DNA of 64,000 bases from Chrysogorgia sp. JL179-B06 (GCA_035772405.1 JAYKKM010000079.1:1555849-1619848), one strand, 5' to 3'. Shown: positions 1 to 12,654, counted from the stretch's first letter. Numbers and translations: made by a program. The notes: generated by a model from the sequence alone, not told the origin.

Positions 1-165
1 ACAGAGTTGCCTGCGTTGGAGGCTAGGTTCAAGCCCCTGATTCAAGATCTACACCATCAGCGTCAACGTTGATTTCTGTCAACACCAATGATGAGTTGGT
101 CCTAAAGCCACCTGGACGGTCCAAGCCCGATGCCGACAAAGATGGTCAAGACAGATTCTCATCAT

Positions 166-281
166 TCAAATCTACAGCTAAGAGAGAAGAACTTGCTAAT
201 GAGGCAGCGCACTCATACAAAGACTCTCAATTCTCAAATCTACAGCTACGAGAGAAGAACTTGCTAATGAGGCAGCGCACT
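166..281. repeat. 48-bp direct repeat, period 68 bp
   Basis: Two near-identical 48-bp copies (166-213 and 234-281) sit in an open frame on the plus strand (69-341). I recognise no protein family. It may be the 3' end of a neighbouring gene or non-coding. The rest of 1-491 shows no convincing exon. Confidence 0.6.
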
Positions 282-491
282 ACGGTAGTGCACCGCAACT
301 TACATAGCGAAGCTCCTCTGCAGGAGAATTTCAATGGTTAAAAAAATAGTCTCGGATGCGTCCGCATGATAGATAGATATTTTCTCCATAAATCGTATAA
401 CTTGCAAGAACTAACTAAGCTGTGAAAAAAGCTGAATAGTTGTTTGAAGATCGTCCACGTACGGCGTAAAACCCATATACATTCTACTCAC

Positions 492-3400
492 CAACGCAAA
501 TTGGTTTCCCATCAACCGTTCTGGTATTCTCTCGTTCCTTCCCAGTCTTCTTGTCCGCACACCAACACAGTAATGTTGTGTTTGGAAATGTGTAGCACTG
601 CACATCATTAAAATCCCCTTCGTGGTCGCACGTAGGAACGAAGTTTGTTGCAGAAGACTGGATCGAACTTTTTCTTTCTTTTTGACACACTGTCGAGTTG
701 TCGTGGTTGACGTGGATGCGGACTGGCCTGCGCTCGGGTGTTTTGGGGCAGCCAACCTTCGCTGGATCAGGCGCTGGAGTTTTCCCATCGGTGCAACAAC
801 CGTACAGACCACAATGGTGATGTATTGAAGATAAGGATTTGGATAATACTAAAAATAAACGAATCACAATGAATCTTTAATGAATTTGAGAAAATGCAAT
901 TCATATGAAAGATCTTACTGACTTTAGTTTATTTCCAAAGTTTCAGCATTCCTATCAATTTAGTTAAGAAGATATGGCTAGTTGAAGTTGAAATTTGAGG
1001 ATTTGGACGCCATATTGGTTTTGAAAATATGACGTCATTGAGTGATTCTTTATCGGCAGTAGAGTTGTTTTGATGGCAATCACATAGTGATAGCTGTTGT
1101 GAATGCTCTTTGGAGGAGAATTAGTCGAAATAAACTATTTAGTTCCTCATGCAGGAAAGTAGAGGAGATTCTTAGGCATAATACGAGATAGAATCACTGT
1201 GACGTCATATTTGAGAAACAAATATGGCGTCGAAATTAGACAAACTCTCCAAATTCAACTAGCCATATCTTCTTAACTAAATTGATACGAATGCTGAAAC
1301 ATTGGAAATAAACTAAAGTCAGTAAGACTTTATATGAACTACATTTGTATTTTGGCTGGAGTATCACTTTAAGGTCCTTAGGTCCCTACTTCAGTATCGC
1401 ATAATATAAGTAATGGAGTGTAACGCTACATTACATACATGGTTGATTAGTAAGCGACATGGACACAGTTTTCGGATGCTTGGGGTGTTTCGAATGATGT
1501 GAAATAGTAGCGTCATGTTTCCTTGAACCACTGCTTGTATTCCTTGACGTCGACGCATGAGGACTTGACTTTTGTTGTATTATTTTTAGCGATGTATCAT
1601 TTTTGGATACTAAAGAAAAGAAAGACAAACAAAGTGGTTTCATTAGATTGGGACGGTCGTGAGATATGATCAAACAAATCATGAATTCATGCAAACAGTA
1701 AACTGAAAAAACAACAAAATATAATAAAAAGAGTAAACTGCGAAACATGTATCGAAAGACTGAAAGCCCTTCGTCAGATATAACAAAAATACGTTACGAC
1801 TCGTAACTATATCGAGCTGTATACTGTATACTAAACTGTCGAAGTTATTTATTATCTAGTTCTAGAAAAACCTACCTTTCTCATTCCAAGTTTAGCCACA
1901 AACAACTGAAGCATTGGCTTTCAAGAAAAAAAGCGCGGGAAAAACCGGTTTTCAAAACAGGTTTTTTAAAGTGCAAGTGAAATTTGTACTCGTCTATATA
2001 TCGAGTTTGATTTGGACTCAACGAAACAAAGTTGACCAATAATAAAAACCTTTTACTTTTAGTTTTCCGATTCTTATTATGTTTTGTACATTCGTACTGT
2101 CTATGCAGCATTATATATTTTTCATATTACTTGAAATAAAACCTAAAGAAGTATTCTTCCCTCTCACCATTCTCACAAATTGGCGTGCTACCATCCATCG
2201 TTCTTGTTTCGGACACCTCCTCGCCTTTCCCATCGACACACCAACATTGCTTGCCAAATCCTGCATGTTCAAAACATTGTACGGGAGCATAGCTGCCGTC
2301 TTGTTGACATTCAGGAACGAAACTATCATCCATACTTACAGCCATTTTACGTTCAATCAGACAAGCTGTTTCTAAAAAAAAAGGAGACAACGGCGATACA
2401 AAAGGCTCAAAAGTTGCAACTGAAAATGTAAGCAGGAAGATGAGATAATACTCTAGTCCTTATTCTAATCACAAAATACCTAAATTTGTGAAAATAGTAT
2501 ACCTTTATTAGATGTGTGAAGTTGATCGTCCAGGTTGTTGTAGTCTTGAGAAAGACTATTGTTGGTGACTGACGTTTCGACGGCCTCAGCGGCGGTCATC
2601 TTCAGAGTCAAGTAAAGCGTGTTTGTCAGCGTTTGCCTATTTTTATATACGTCTGGTTCATTACGTCATCGTTTGTTTGTGTCATAATTAGTGTGAGTAG
2701 GTGTTGCGTCGTGCGTTAAGCGTGGGCCAATATTGTTCGTTATCAGTTGTTTGTTGCGTTAAGCGTGGGTCTATTGTTCGTTGGTACGTGCGAAGAAGTC
2801 TTTTGTATGGTGTATGGTTATTGTACAACAATCTGGACGATGAACTTCACACATCTATGACACTGCTAGGTTCAAACAATTTACTTTAGTATACCTTTAC
2901 TTAGCAAACTGGGTTATATAATATTAAACATATTGTGTGGCTTACTCTTTTTGTTCTCTTCAAGCGTTGTGCTGTCGTGTAACCCAATAGCTTCAGACGC
3001 AATTGCTTTATTTATGGTAACTGTAGAGGTATCAGAGGTCGTGGAGGGTAAATTGAGGATATTGGCTTGTTCGTATGAGGTCTGTGGGGCTGCATCGGCT
3101 GAAGCTTTAGAAGGGGATTTGTTGAGGTTTTTGGGAGGAGGTGGGGCTGGGGGAGGAGGAGGTGAAGCTGGAGGAGGAGGAGGTGGGGGAGGGGGAGGAG
3201 GTGCGGGAGGTGCGGGAGGAGGTGGGGGAGGAGAAGGAGGTGGGGCAGGAGCAAGATCGGATGTTGGAGAGGATGGCGTCGAAGAAGCTTTTGTTTCCTT
3301 TGTTTTAGATTTTGATGATTCACTTGAATGTTTGGAGACGTTGGATAAAAGTGGTGATAAACCAGCCACCTGGATAGGCTTTTCATCATCTACGAAGGAA

Positions 3401-6400
3401 ACAAACAATAATGATATGAATTGATATATGACATTCCTAAATTCTAAACTTTATTCTCAAAACACCAGATCTTACGTCAGTGTGACGTAATTCATGCCGA
3501 GTTATGGTAACATCAGGGACTTTAATATCAACGACGCAGCAACCTTCAAAACAAAAGAATTCTTCATGCGAAACAAAGAGAATGAATAATTTGTAGTCTC
3601 AAGAGTATTCTCAACACCGTCCTCGTTCTGTTTACAACGCAACTCTGAGCATTTTCACGTCTTCAGGACGACGTGAACTCGCTGAGAAGTGAGAGCTGTT
3701 CCTTAATGTTGACTTCAGCTCAAACATTGCAATCGTTTTAGCAGAACTGGAGCGTTTTAGAGGTCATAAAACAAGCTTCAAATCTCATATACGGTAGTCA
3801 ATTTACGATGGCTTCTTTCAAATGCTTAAATTCACACTGATTGTTAAAGTGTTGAGGCCGCTTCGTTGAGGTTGTCGCGTTGTAGATCTTAAAGTCCCTT
3901 GGAAACATTACCTTGTTTTGTAATCTTATCTTGTGAGTCAGTAAACGTCGTTGACGATGCACCATCGTAACTGTACAACTGTCCAGCGGCACCATCTGAC
4001 GTAACACCAGCTTGTGTATCATTGATGACGTTCTCTGTGGATGAACTGATGTCATTAAGCATCCCTCCAATGACTTCGTTTGACAAATTGACGACTTCGG
4101 TTTCATTCAGCTTTGTCAAGGTACCATTGATGCGATATATGGTACCATTAATCTTAATCATAGCTGTACCATTAACAACTGTAATGTTGTTGTTTACCGT
4201 TAAGTTGGTGTTATCAAGAAAACGTTCGTCTCCAAGTGACAGCTGCTGTTCAGTACTTGGTGTAGAAACATCTTGGTTATCCGTTATGTTTATCGCTGGA
4301 ATGGTGGCAATAGTTTCTCCTGAAGGTTGTGGATTCGTGGCTTGGTTCTGAGTATCTTCTGGAGTGGTAGTAACACCTTGATTATCCGTTGGGTTTATCG
4401 CTGGAATGGTTGCAATAGTTTCCCCTGGAGGTTGTGTAGTCGCGGCTTGGTTCTGAGTGTCAACTGTAGTGGTAGCTGCATTACTAGGTTCTTGATCCGG
4501 GGGACTTTGATTGGGGTAGGAATATGTGTCCGACGGGTTTTGTTCATTCGCGTTCGGGTAAGTCGAAGAGTTTGGTAGTTGTCCAGCGGTCTCCTCCAGA
4601 GGACGTTGCTCGATGGGTGTTTGAGCAGCAGTCTCCAAGGGAGGAGCATCAGTGACGAGTGGAAAAGCACTGATGCTTTCTCCAGGGGATCCCGGGACGT
4701 TGTCTTGATTGTAGTCTGAGGGATTAATGTGAAGATGTGGGTCGTTGAAAGGATCGTGGACTTCGGACCCAGGATCGGAATATGCTGACGGGACGTCGGA
4801 TCTCGGTATAGCTTGCTCGGTATGTTCGTCGCTTTCGTGACGCAGTCTTACGACACCTGTAAATAAGGAATGAATGAAGGAAGGAAATATTGAAGGACTG
4901 AATGAAGGAATAAAGAAAGGAAGGAATGAACAAAGAAGGGAAAAGGGAATAAAGAAAGGAAGGAATGAACAAAGAAAGGAAAAGGGAATAAAGAAAGGAA
5001 GGAAGGAATAAAGAAAAGAAAAGGAATAAAGCAAGCAAGCAATAAAGATAGGAAGGAATAAAGGAAGGAATAAAGGAAGGAATAAAGGAAGGAAGGAAGG
5101 AATAAAGAAAGAAAGGAATAAAGAAAGAAAGGAAGGAATAAAGAAAGGAAGGAATAAAGGTGGGAAGGAACGAATGAAGAAAGAAAGGAATGATTGAATG
5201 AAAAAAGGAATAAATATTGAAGGATTGAATGAAGGAATAAAGAAAGGAAAGAAGGAATAAAGAATGGAAAGAAGGAATAAAGAATGGAAAGAAGGAATAA
5301 AGAAAGGAAAGAAGGAATAAAGAAAGGAAAGAAGGAATAAAGAATGGAAAAGGGAATGAGAAAATAAAGAAAGGAAAGAAGGAATAAAAAGGAATGAAGA
5401 AAGGAATAATGAAGGAAGAAAATAATTAAGGAATGAAGTAAGGATCGGATGGAAGTAAGGAATTAGGAAGGGAGAGAAAAGCTAAACTAAAGTCAACCTA
5501 CCTGTTATTTTTATTTCCTTGGGTTCGTCAAATAATACTATCTGATCACGTTTATTATGTTTCTTTTTCCTCTTTCCCTTATAACCTAAAAGCAACATCA
5601 AATTGGCGTACAAACAACATGTATTATAGCAAGAATAAATAAACCCAGAATAAACAGAAATAGAAAACTTAAAGTGTCTATCTCACGTTTGGGGATTTTA
5701 CATATTCGTAATATTTGGGTCTTCCTGAGCAAAATCATAATATATATTGTCAGCCGAAAATTTCATCTTCATGGACTTTTTCGCTGTCAAAGTTACCAGA
5801 TGTGATGTCACAAGAGGCATTCCAAACCAGTTTCCTTTTGTTGCTTGCCACAAAAATGCCTCTTGTGACATCCCATCCGATAAATTTAACCGCAAAAAAG
5901 TCCATGAAGATGAAATTTTCGGCTGACAATATATACTACGATTTTGCTCAGGAAAACCCAAATATTACGGATATGTAAAATCCCCAAACGTGAGCTGGCA
6001 CCTTAAGTACAACCTCTCTACATTGTGTACACCAAACACACATGCTATTCATGGTTAGCTTGAAAAACCTCTTTCCTCACCTGTTGAAAACACTGAATTT
6101 TTCCAATCTCCGCCACAATACTGATCTTCAGTATTTTTACAATCACTATCACACATCTCATCAGGTAGTTTACCAAACCGACCATACTGGTTGCCACAAA
6201 AACAGAGATAGGAAAACTGCATAGCTGCATACTCATACTCAAGCTCCTGGCAACCACTCACACACACTTTCACTGTCACGTTATTGTTATGTAATCTCTG
6301 AAGCAGGTCACGTGGTGAACCATCTTTGTAACATCCCATGTAATCTATTTATAAAAAGAGAAAAAATTGCCTGTGAAACGAAAAATTATACTCTGTTTTA

Positions 6401-6981
6401 TGACCCATTTTGGTACTTCTTGATGCGCTGAATCTTATGGTGGTATCGGTTTTTCAATCACGCCAAAGGAAAGTGTTTTATATTTTATGTAAAAGTGGAA
6501 AAATTACACCAATTTTTTTCCACCTCATTGCGCGGTCAAATCACCTCTTTAACGTCACAAGAGTCGGCATATATTCTAGAGATGAAAAAATCATTTCTGA
6601 TCTCGCTTTCAGAGGAAGTTGACTCTAACTCAAACATCAGTAATATTTCCACAGCTAAGCATTCAAGCACCACAAAAAACATATCGATATTATCGACGAC
6701 TCTAGCGTGTGACGTCACTAGACTGCTGCTTCGGTCCCAGACCCCCGGACATTTTTAATCAAAAGAGTAATAGTTTGAACGTCGATAAAAGCACTTTCCC
6801 GTACCGTGATTGAAAACCCGATAGCATCATAATATCCAGCGCATCACAAAGTACCAAAGTAGGTCAAGTTTAACAAGAGTTTTTCTTAGAGAAAGCGAAA
6901 TGTAATTACAAAATTAATATCAAAACACTCACCTGCTGACAATAATGGAAAAATGGAAAACCAAATCGCCAACCAGCGCAT
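492..6981 (-). CDS. Secreted WSC + thyroglobulin type-1 domain protein (8 exons, possibly 3'-incomplete)
   Basis: Exons on the minus strand: 6981-6933, 6344-6081, 5585-5502, 4856-3912, 3389-2946, 2371-2168, 1609-1439, 848-492 (839 codons plus one base). Every internal junction is phase 1 with GT-AG borders. Residues 1-16 (start MRWLAIWFSIF) form a signal peptide. Residues 18-104 are a WSC domain (MGCYKDG, CFCG, YCGGDW). A lysine-rich linker follows, then a Ser/Thr/Pro region (133-447) with many N-glycosylation sequons and a 35-residue tandem duplication, then a polyproline block (448-595). Residues 596-663 and the last part of exon 8 are thyroglobulin type-1 domains with the six-cysteine CWC pattern. 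Exon 8 also has a CCTDG...GC cysteine motif before its TY domain. TY domains often inhibit or bind proteases and WSC domains bind glycans; a matrix or secreted role is inferred. No membrane segment is visible. Exon 8 ends at a strong GTGAGT donor, so the gene may continue beyond the window; reading through gives a stop two codons later. Exon 7 (Ser/Thr/His-rich) is the least certain. Confidence 0.82.
903..1337. mobile_element. Foldback (MITE-like) element
   Basis: The left arm (about 903-1000) is repeated in reverse complement at about 1240-1337; both contain the ATATGGCTAGTTGAA stretch and its complement. It lies in the intron between exons 8 and 7 of the WSC/thyroglobulin gene. No transposase frame. 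Confidence 0.75.
2508..2886 (-). mobile_element. Short Penelope/retrozyme-like insertion with terminal inverted repeats and target duplication
   Basis: A 379-bp insertion in an intron of the WSC/thyroglobulin gene. It is bounded by the 13-bp direct repeat TAGTATACCTTTA at 2495-2507 and 2887-2899. Near-terminal inverted repeats of about 31 bp lie at 2510-2541 and 2826-2856. It carries a hammerhead-like motif on the minus strand. There is no reverse-transcriptase frame, so it is non-autonomous. Confidence 0.7.
2566..2610 (-). ncRNA. Hammerhead ribozyme-like motif
   Basis: On the minus strand the order is stem I strand TGACT, core CTGAAGA, stem II (GAC/GTC and GCC/GGC pairs around one C-C mismatch), core GAAAC, then GTC and the partner AGTCA. 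Stem I pairs over 5 bp. Stem III is a minimal A-U pair closing a 2-nt loop, the form known from Penelope-like elements. Predicted cleavage is after GTC. Confidence 0.65.
4862..5470. repeat. Purine-rich GGAA/GGAATAAAGAAA minisatellite
   Basis: About 600 bp of degenerate tandem units fills most of the intron between exons 4 and 3 of the WSC/thyroglobulin gene. On the other strand it produces spurious Phe/Ser/Leu-rich open frames that run into exon 4. Confidence 0.9.
5670..6005. mobile_element. Foldback MITE-like element, family F copy 1
   Basis: The arms are complementary over most of their length (5670-5830 against 5850-6005). A diverged copy is at 31577-31850 and a relic lies around 33490-34045. 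This copy is intronic. Confidence 0.8.
6372..6870. mobile_element. Foldback MITE-like element, family D copy 1
   Basis: It starts with GTGAAACGAAAAATTATACT and ends in the inverse of its inner arm (AGTACCAAAGTAGGTCA). A second copy of the left half is at 13805-14095. It lies in the intron between the signal-peptide exon and the WSC exon. Confidence 0.7.
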
Positions 6982-7504
6982 TGTGGCCAGCTCTAGTGCA
7001 GGCAATCCGCTTTAAGATCTTTGCTCCTTCAATATATAATTTTATATAAACATATATAAACCTACAACGAAAAGGGATGCTATAATACTGTTTATATAAT
7101 AATGAATTTTATTGCTGAGTTTTACAGAATTAAATATCTTCGTTTAATACATAGGTTACGTGCTGTGTCAAATACAAATTGGGAAGGATTTAAGGTGGCT
7201 TGATAGTCTAAATCATGAGAAATTACATTTTTTCCCCATCACAAGTTTTGTAATGCAGATCTGTGCTTTATTTTGGTTCATTGCATAGCTCTAGCGGTGG
7301 TCTTGATTATTGAAACGTTTCACACTTGTAGCATTTGTATATCTAGCGAAATCGTGTTTATGATAAGCGGGTATGCAAATTAGCTTTCTGGATTTATTGG
7401 AAACACGATTACTCTATTCAGCTAAACTTTGAGGGTCTGATCTTAATCTGTTCGCTTATGTATTTATAATACAACGCTGTGGTTCTAAAGCAGTTAGGGT
7501 TAAT

Positions 7505-7640
7505 GTGTTAATATACACACTGCTGTAGTGAATGTGGGAGAGCTTGGAGTAGACAAACGACGCATGGACGACACGAAGGACGTGTCTACCATTACGAAAG
7601 ACGTCTACGAGGCCACAAAGGCTAATTAAGATGCACATAA
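7505..7640 (-). mobile_element. SINE family B tail (diverged)
   Basis: Contains the family tail AGTGAATGTGGGAGAGCT followed by GTAGACAAACGACGC, matching copies at 15940, 33285 and 49376 in diverged form. A relic of the tRNA-like head lies at 7665-7700. Confidence 0.6.
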
Positions 7641-7816
7641 AAGAATATTTAAATTGGCCGCCATTGAGACGCTCTAACCATTGAGCTAACCGAGCTCAGA
7701 TCTGAGCAGCAAATATTTAAGGGCTAAGCAAGATACAGATTCATGATACAGTAGCTTGCAATTTCCTGAAGAGAATAGAGGTCGTAATTTCGTAATCGAT
7801 TGCCATCAGGGAGTAT

Positions 7817-7938
7817 TACAACTAAAAATTGAATGTATTAGGGTAAACCAAAAACAAAATTCAAGATATACCAATCTTCATGAGGGAATCTTGAATTATG
7901 TTTTTGGTTTACCCTAATACATTCAATTTTTAGTTGTT
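7817..7938. mobile_element. Short foldback element
   Basis: Arms of about 50 bp (7817-7866 and 7889-7938) are nearly perfect inverted copies and share TTAGGGTAAACCAAAAAC and its complement. Confidence 0.8.
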
Positions 7939-8252
7939 ATACTTTGTAATTGATATGTATTATAATTCAAATAAAGGCGTGCTTTTTAGTATATACGTAA
8001 AATATAACAATTGAGTAGCTATCACTCCCAATTATAGACCTCTTTCAGCAATTCAAAAGATCTTTGCTTCCTAACGAGGTTGTAAAGGCTAATCATAAAA
8101 TAATATTTAAAATGGCAGACATATATGAAAGAGGTCGACTCTATATATGTGCAATTGTTCAAGCTTGTAGAAGGAGAAACATATTCTTAACATTAACATT
8201 AACATAATCTCGATTACGCGTGATATACAGTTTAAAAGTGAAATATATAAAG

Positions 8253-8299
8253 TGGCTTTCAGACCAATTTCACTGACAGTGAAATTGGTCTGAAAGCCA
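8253..8299. repeat. Perfect 23-bp-arm palindrome
   Basis: The two 23-bp arms (8253-8275, 8277-8299) are exact reverse complements separated by one base. Confidence 0.85.
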
Positions 8300-10174
8300 T
8301 ACTATTTTAAAATGCAACGAGATTCAATCAGGGAAAATGTACCATTTTATGGTAATTATTTTAAATATTATCAATACTTTTTATGGCTGGATTAGTTTAC
8401 CTGAAATAGGGGAAATCAAATATTCAATATATCTTGAAATGCGGTGAATATATGTCATCAAAATTCCTTCACGATGAGCGAACATTTCTCGTCGACATTT
8501 TCCACTACAAACGTAAGAGAACAATGAAGGTCATTATTTATTAATAGCTAGAAGTGATTTCGGATTCGTTTGACTTCACCAAACCTGTCATAAAAAATTC
8601 ATACGCCGTTGAACCCCGACTAAAATAAAAAATAAAGGACAAAGACATAGTTCATTATCACAAACCACTCAATGAAAAGTCATTCCAATGGTGCCTCATT
8701 GAACGCCAATAGCAAATGTATATTATATTTCTCGTGATAATGATATAACGTTTTGATTTTAATATCTCTGTTCCTGGTACCTTCACTACATACAATGCCT
8801 TTGCACCCCGAGATAATGTCTTAACCTGTAGAAACAACAATTCCACTGTTATTAGCTTTCTAACATAAATACACACACACGTAAAACTAACAAAAATGAA
8901 ATTAACAAGAAACTAACTGCTACAATGCTGTACATCGCAGAGCTAAAAGTGGTGTTTTGTCAAGGCAATGTTTTATCAAATATATATATATAGAAAAATT
9001 AATTAATATAGAGAGGATTTATGGAAAAAGTGACTGCCGGTCTCCGAATCAACGTTTCGGCGCTCTAACCTTTGAGCTATAAAAGACGGCACGGTCAGAA
9101 CAGTCAGTAATTTCGCCATATACATATTAAATTCGCCGCTTTCACTCGACACCAACTGGAGACATCGCATCTAACCATAACGTGGAGCAAGGCCTCTCGA
9201 GCGTACTTCCCAAAGTAGCGAAGCGATACACAATAAAGCTCACACGAATGTTACCCATGAGTTGTACATCGAAATTGCGTTTCACTCAAACGACAGAATA
9301 TGTTAAATCTTTTTCGCTTGCTATTTGAAAGTAAATGCCCGATTTATTAAAATGTCCCTTACTGGAGTGATAAGCAGTGCATGCATCTGTAATTAATGCT
9401 GGATGACCTACCATATTGTGTGTCCTAAACTGCTAAACCAGTTATATACAAAGATGTACTAACACAAGTATATTATTATATGCGAATTTTTCGTAACAAT
9501 TTCAAATACATGTTCCATCTGAACTATAGGCAAATATTTAAACCTTTGGTTTCGAAATATATCTGGTGTCTTCAAACATCATGGCATACGGAAAGATCAA
9601 CGATATAAAAACACAAAAAGGCAATCTCTACATACTCAGGGAGGTTATAGTAAATATTAGAAAATATAGAGCAACACATTAAAAAATAACATCAGTTACT
9701 ATATTATTCAAGTGAATGGTGAACGTTTTAAAATACGAGAAAGTAAAGCAATATTTGTGTAGACTGTATAGATAAATAACTTTGTTCGTTTAAAATAAAA
9801 AAAAGCATCTGAATTGACCTATTTTAACGAAAATCGTTCGTCCATCACTCCGCACATTTCGTTTGTTTTGAGAAATTAACAAACAAGAATATTTAATGTT
9901 TAGTTAGGATATGCAAATGATGCCATTAAAACAAAGTCCACATGTTTTTAAAGTTGACAAAAGAATAGTTTTATAAATATAACAAGAATAATGGGATTTA
10001 TTGAATATATCGTTGTTAAAAACCAAAAATGCTATCGGTTTTAGAAGACAGTTTTACTGAGGGTAATTTTTGAAAAGTGCATTCAGTTTACGAAAATGAT
10101 TACAATCAGAACAGCTTTTTTATAGACAACAAAACGGCATACTCTTCGCGTACCACACACACAATGGACACAGA

Positions 10175-10310
10175 CTACGTCCATAGACACATCAAGGTTA
10201 TTTTCTCGGGATTCAGAAGCTTTAAAAGAACAAAAATCCTAACCATAACCCAAATAAAAACTCTAGTCCTAACCCTGAAATAAAGGAATACTAACCCTAC
10301 TTTTAAACTA
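10175..10310 (+). repeat. Dispersed repeat with CCTAAC-type runs, copy 1
   Basis: Closely matches 28498-28605. Both contain GGATTCAGAAGCTTTA followed by degenerate CCTAACC units and AATAAAGGAATACTAACCC. Confidence 0.75.
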
Positions 10311-10436
10311 AATATTTCAATGATGTAATATTCTGTGTGTGGTACACGAAGTAGCACCCAACAAAACGTACTATAATACTAATAGTTGAAAGGATTTACG
10401 GTGAAGGAAAATTTCGAGTGTTGGAATACATACATT

Positions 10437-10610
10437 TTAAGACCAAACCGGGACCAGTTGCGAAAAATGCAACTTCAAGGTCTTCCGGCTGGAATTGAAC
10501 CCGCGACCCTGCGATGCTATAGTGCAGTGCTCTGACCACTGAGCTACGGAGGCCGTTGCCGAGAGCCTAGTCACGAGTTCTGTATATATGGTGGTGGTAA
10601 TGCCGGGATA
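10437..10610 (-). mobile_element. SINE family A (tRNA-Ala-derived)
   Basis: On the minus strand it has an A box (GTAGCTCAGTGGTCAGAGC) and a B box (GGTTCAATTCC) in a tRNA-Ala(AGC)-like head, followed by the tail GGTCCCGGTTTGGTC. Further copies are at 43231, 45096, 45371 and 45648. Confidence 0.85.
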
Positions 10611-11094
10611 AGATATTACAAGTAATATTTGGCAATTATATACCAATGAAAGAAACTAAATCCTCCGGTGTCTTAGCAAGCTGGTGAACCAGACAAAAAT
10701 CTTAATCGTAGGACAACGTTTAGCGTTACCCAGCACAAAACATTACAACTGACATCACTATGATCACTATTATACTATGCCAATGTGACAAAACGTCAGT
10801 GAATTCAATAAAATATTATTTTGTTTATTTATGCTTGATTTCGTGTTATGTACAAGATACTGACATTTATATATTATCTATAATACACAAATTAAATGAA
10901 AAATCTCTCTAAAGCTGATCTAGGTCATTAGACCCCAGAGAACTTTTGAAATAATAGTTGCAAAGAGTATTAACAGAGGCCCACAGATGAAACCCTATAT
11001 ATATCAATGTTCTACAAAATGGGTTTTAAATGAAGGATTAAAGAAATTAACAGAAGAGCATAAAAAGCTTGAATCCAATTAACTTAAAAATAAT

Positions 11095-11260
11095 TGAGGA
11101 GAAAGTGCTGCCTTTGCAATAATATCAGCAAATGGTAAGACTTTCAGGTCTTCTCGGATAACGACATTATATCGTAGGCCCTCGGAACCCCTATCAATTG
11201 GGCTTCTAGCCTGTTGAGGTATTCCGTTCACCTAAGAGTGATAAATCTAATAAACTAGTA
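11095..11260 (+). mobile_element. SINE family C, copy 1 (5'-truncated)
   Basis: Shares about 160 bp with 61420-61600, including GAGAAAGTGCTGCCTTTGC and GGGCTTCTAGCCTGTTG. The other copy keeps a B-box-like GGTTCAAATCC upstream. Confidence 0.75.
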
Positions 11261-12408
11261 CTGCTGCAACACGTCCTGTACTATTGCAACACGTCCTATA
11301 CTGCTGCAACAAGTCCTACATTGCTGCAACAAATCCTATACTAAACTAAACTTCAAGTCAGTGAAACAGTAAAACATAAAATGGTCTGCGTTTTGGTGGT
11401 CAGTAAAAGATGTCCATATCGAAATATTAACGGTTCTAACATCATAGTAATTATCCAACATTTTCCTTGATAACCCGCAATACCCCTCTGCACGACAGAC
11501 ACCGTTTCTTTGTTATGTTAATCGCTCAAAGCAGGTGGCATATTTGGGAGTTTCCAAGCGGCAAACTTCGACAGCTTTCTTCGCAAGACGAAGACACCCA
11601 AGCCATATTTTACTACTGTTGCTTGATTTTTACGGATTGAATTACAACACAAAACATTTCTTTTTATAAAGAATAGAGAGAATATCTTTATTTCATGAAA
11701 TGCGATGATCTCTGGTGCAGCACGAATATATTATGGGGAAATTGATTCGTACAGACAACACAAAGGAAGGAAGTCTTGAGAAAAACTTGAATGAGAACAG
11801 AGACAATCACGCTGGAAGATATCTCACAGAAACGTCAAGACAGAACACATTTTCGTGGAAATGCACAAGAATGCGACGACAAGGAATCTGTGAAACACGA
11901 GAAGATATGATCGAGAGAAATGGTGTGACGCTGAAAAGTTTTCGAAAACATCTGGCACGAGAGGTCTAGTCGTCAACAGAATAAACAGAAATAGACAAAG
12001 AATGAAACGACAATAAGAAAGAAAAGGAAATAGAGAAAGAATGAAAATGTATAAAGGATATAGAAAGAAACGAAAGCTTCTGCTGTAAATTTTTATTATA
12101 AATTAAAGCTATTTATACTGAACACGAAAGAGTCTTGTTTACAAAACTGGATTGAATACAAAATAATGTGCAAACTATATATCAAGAAATGTATTCTTTA
12201 AAGTTTGGCATTATGGTATTAGATATTTTTAAGTAAAATATTTAAATGGTATATCCCTTCACATTAGTTCGGAAGAATTCTCTTATTCGAAAGAAGATTT
12301 CAAATTACAGCTCTTCACTCTCGAGATATGGAAGTTTGTTTGCTATGCAAATGAGACCACTGCATACGTCACACTGCATAACGACTTCAGTAAAATCAGG
12401 AATAAAAT

Positions 12409-12641
12409 AAGCTAGTTCGTAATGTCGACTGCGCATCAAAATGACGCATTCTGCGTCGGGATAAAACTTATTTCAATTCATAACATCAGGCTGGGGAATT
12501 CAGTACAACGAATTTGCAAGTGTAAATATAGAAATGCAAATGTATATTGTTGTTTTAGCCTGATGTTATGAATTGAAATAAGTTTTATCCCGACGCAGAA
12601 TACGTCATTTTGATGCGCTGTCGACATTACGAACTGGCTTA
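12409..12641. mobile_element. Foldback element with ~83-bp arms
   Basis: Left arm 12409-12493 and right arm 12557-12641 are near-perfect inverse copies sharing GATAAAACTTATTTCAATTC. Confidence 0.85.
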
Positions 12642-12654
12642 TTGGGATTTGAGG

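Noticed and set aside
2933..3424. Glycine-rich plus-strand open frame
   Set aside because: Antisense of the polyproline exon (2946-3389), which has correct splice sites and phase on the minus strand.
4857..5042. Phe/Ser/Leu-rich N-terminal extension of exon 4
   Set aside because: Comes from the GGAA minisatellite upstream of a clear TTTACAG acceptor.
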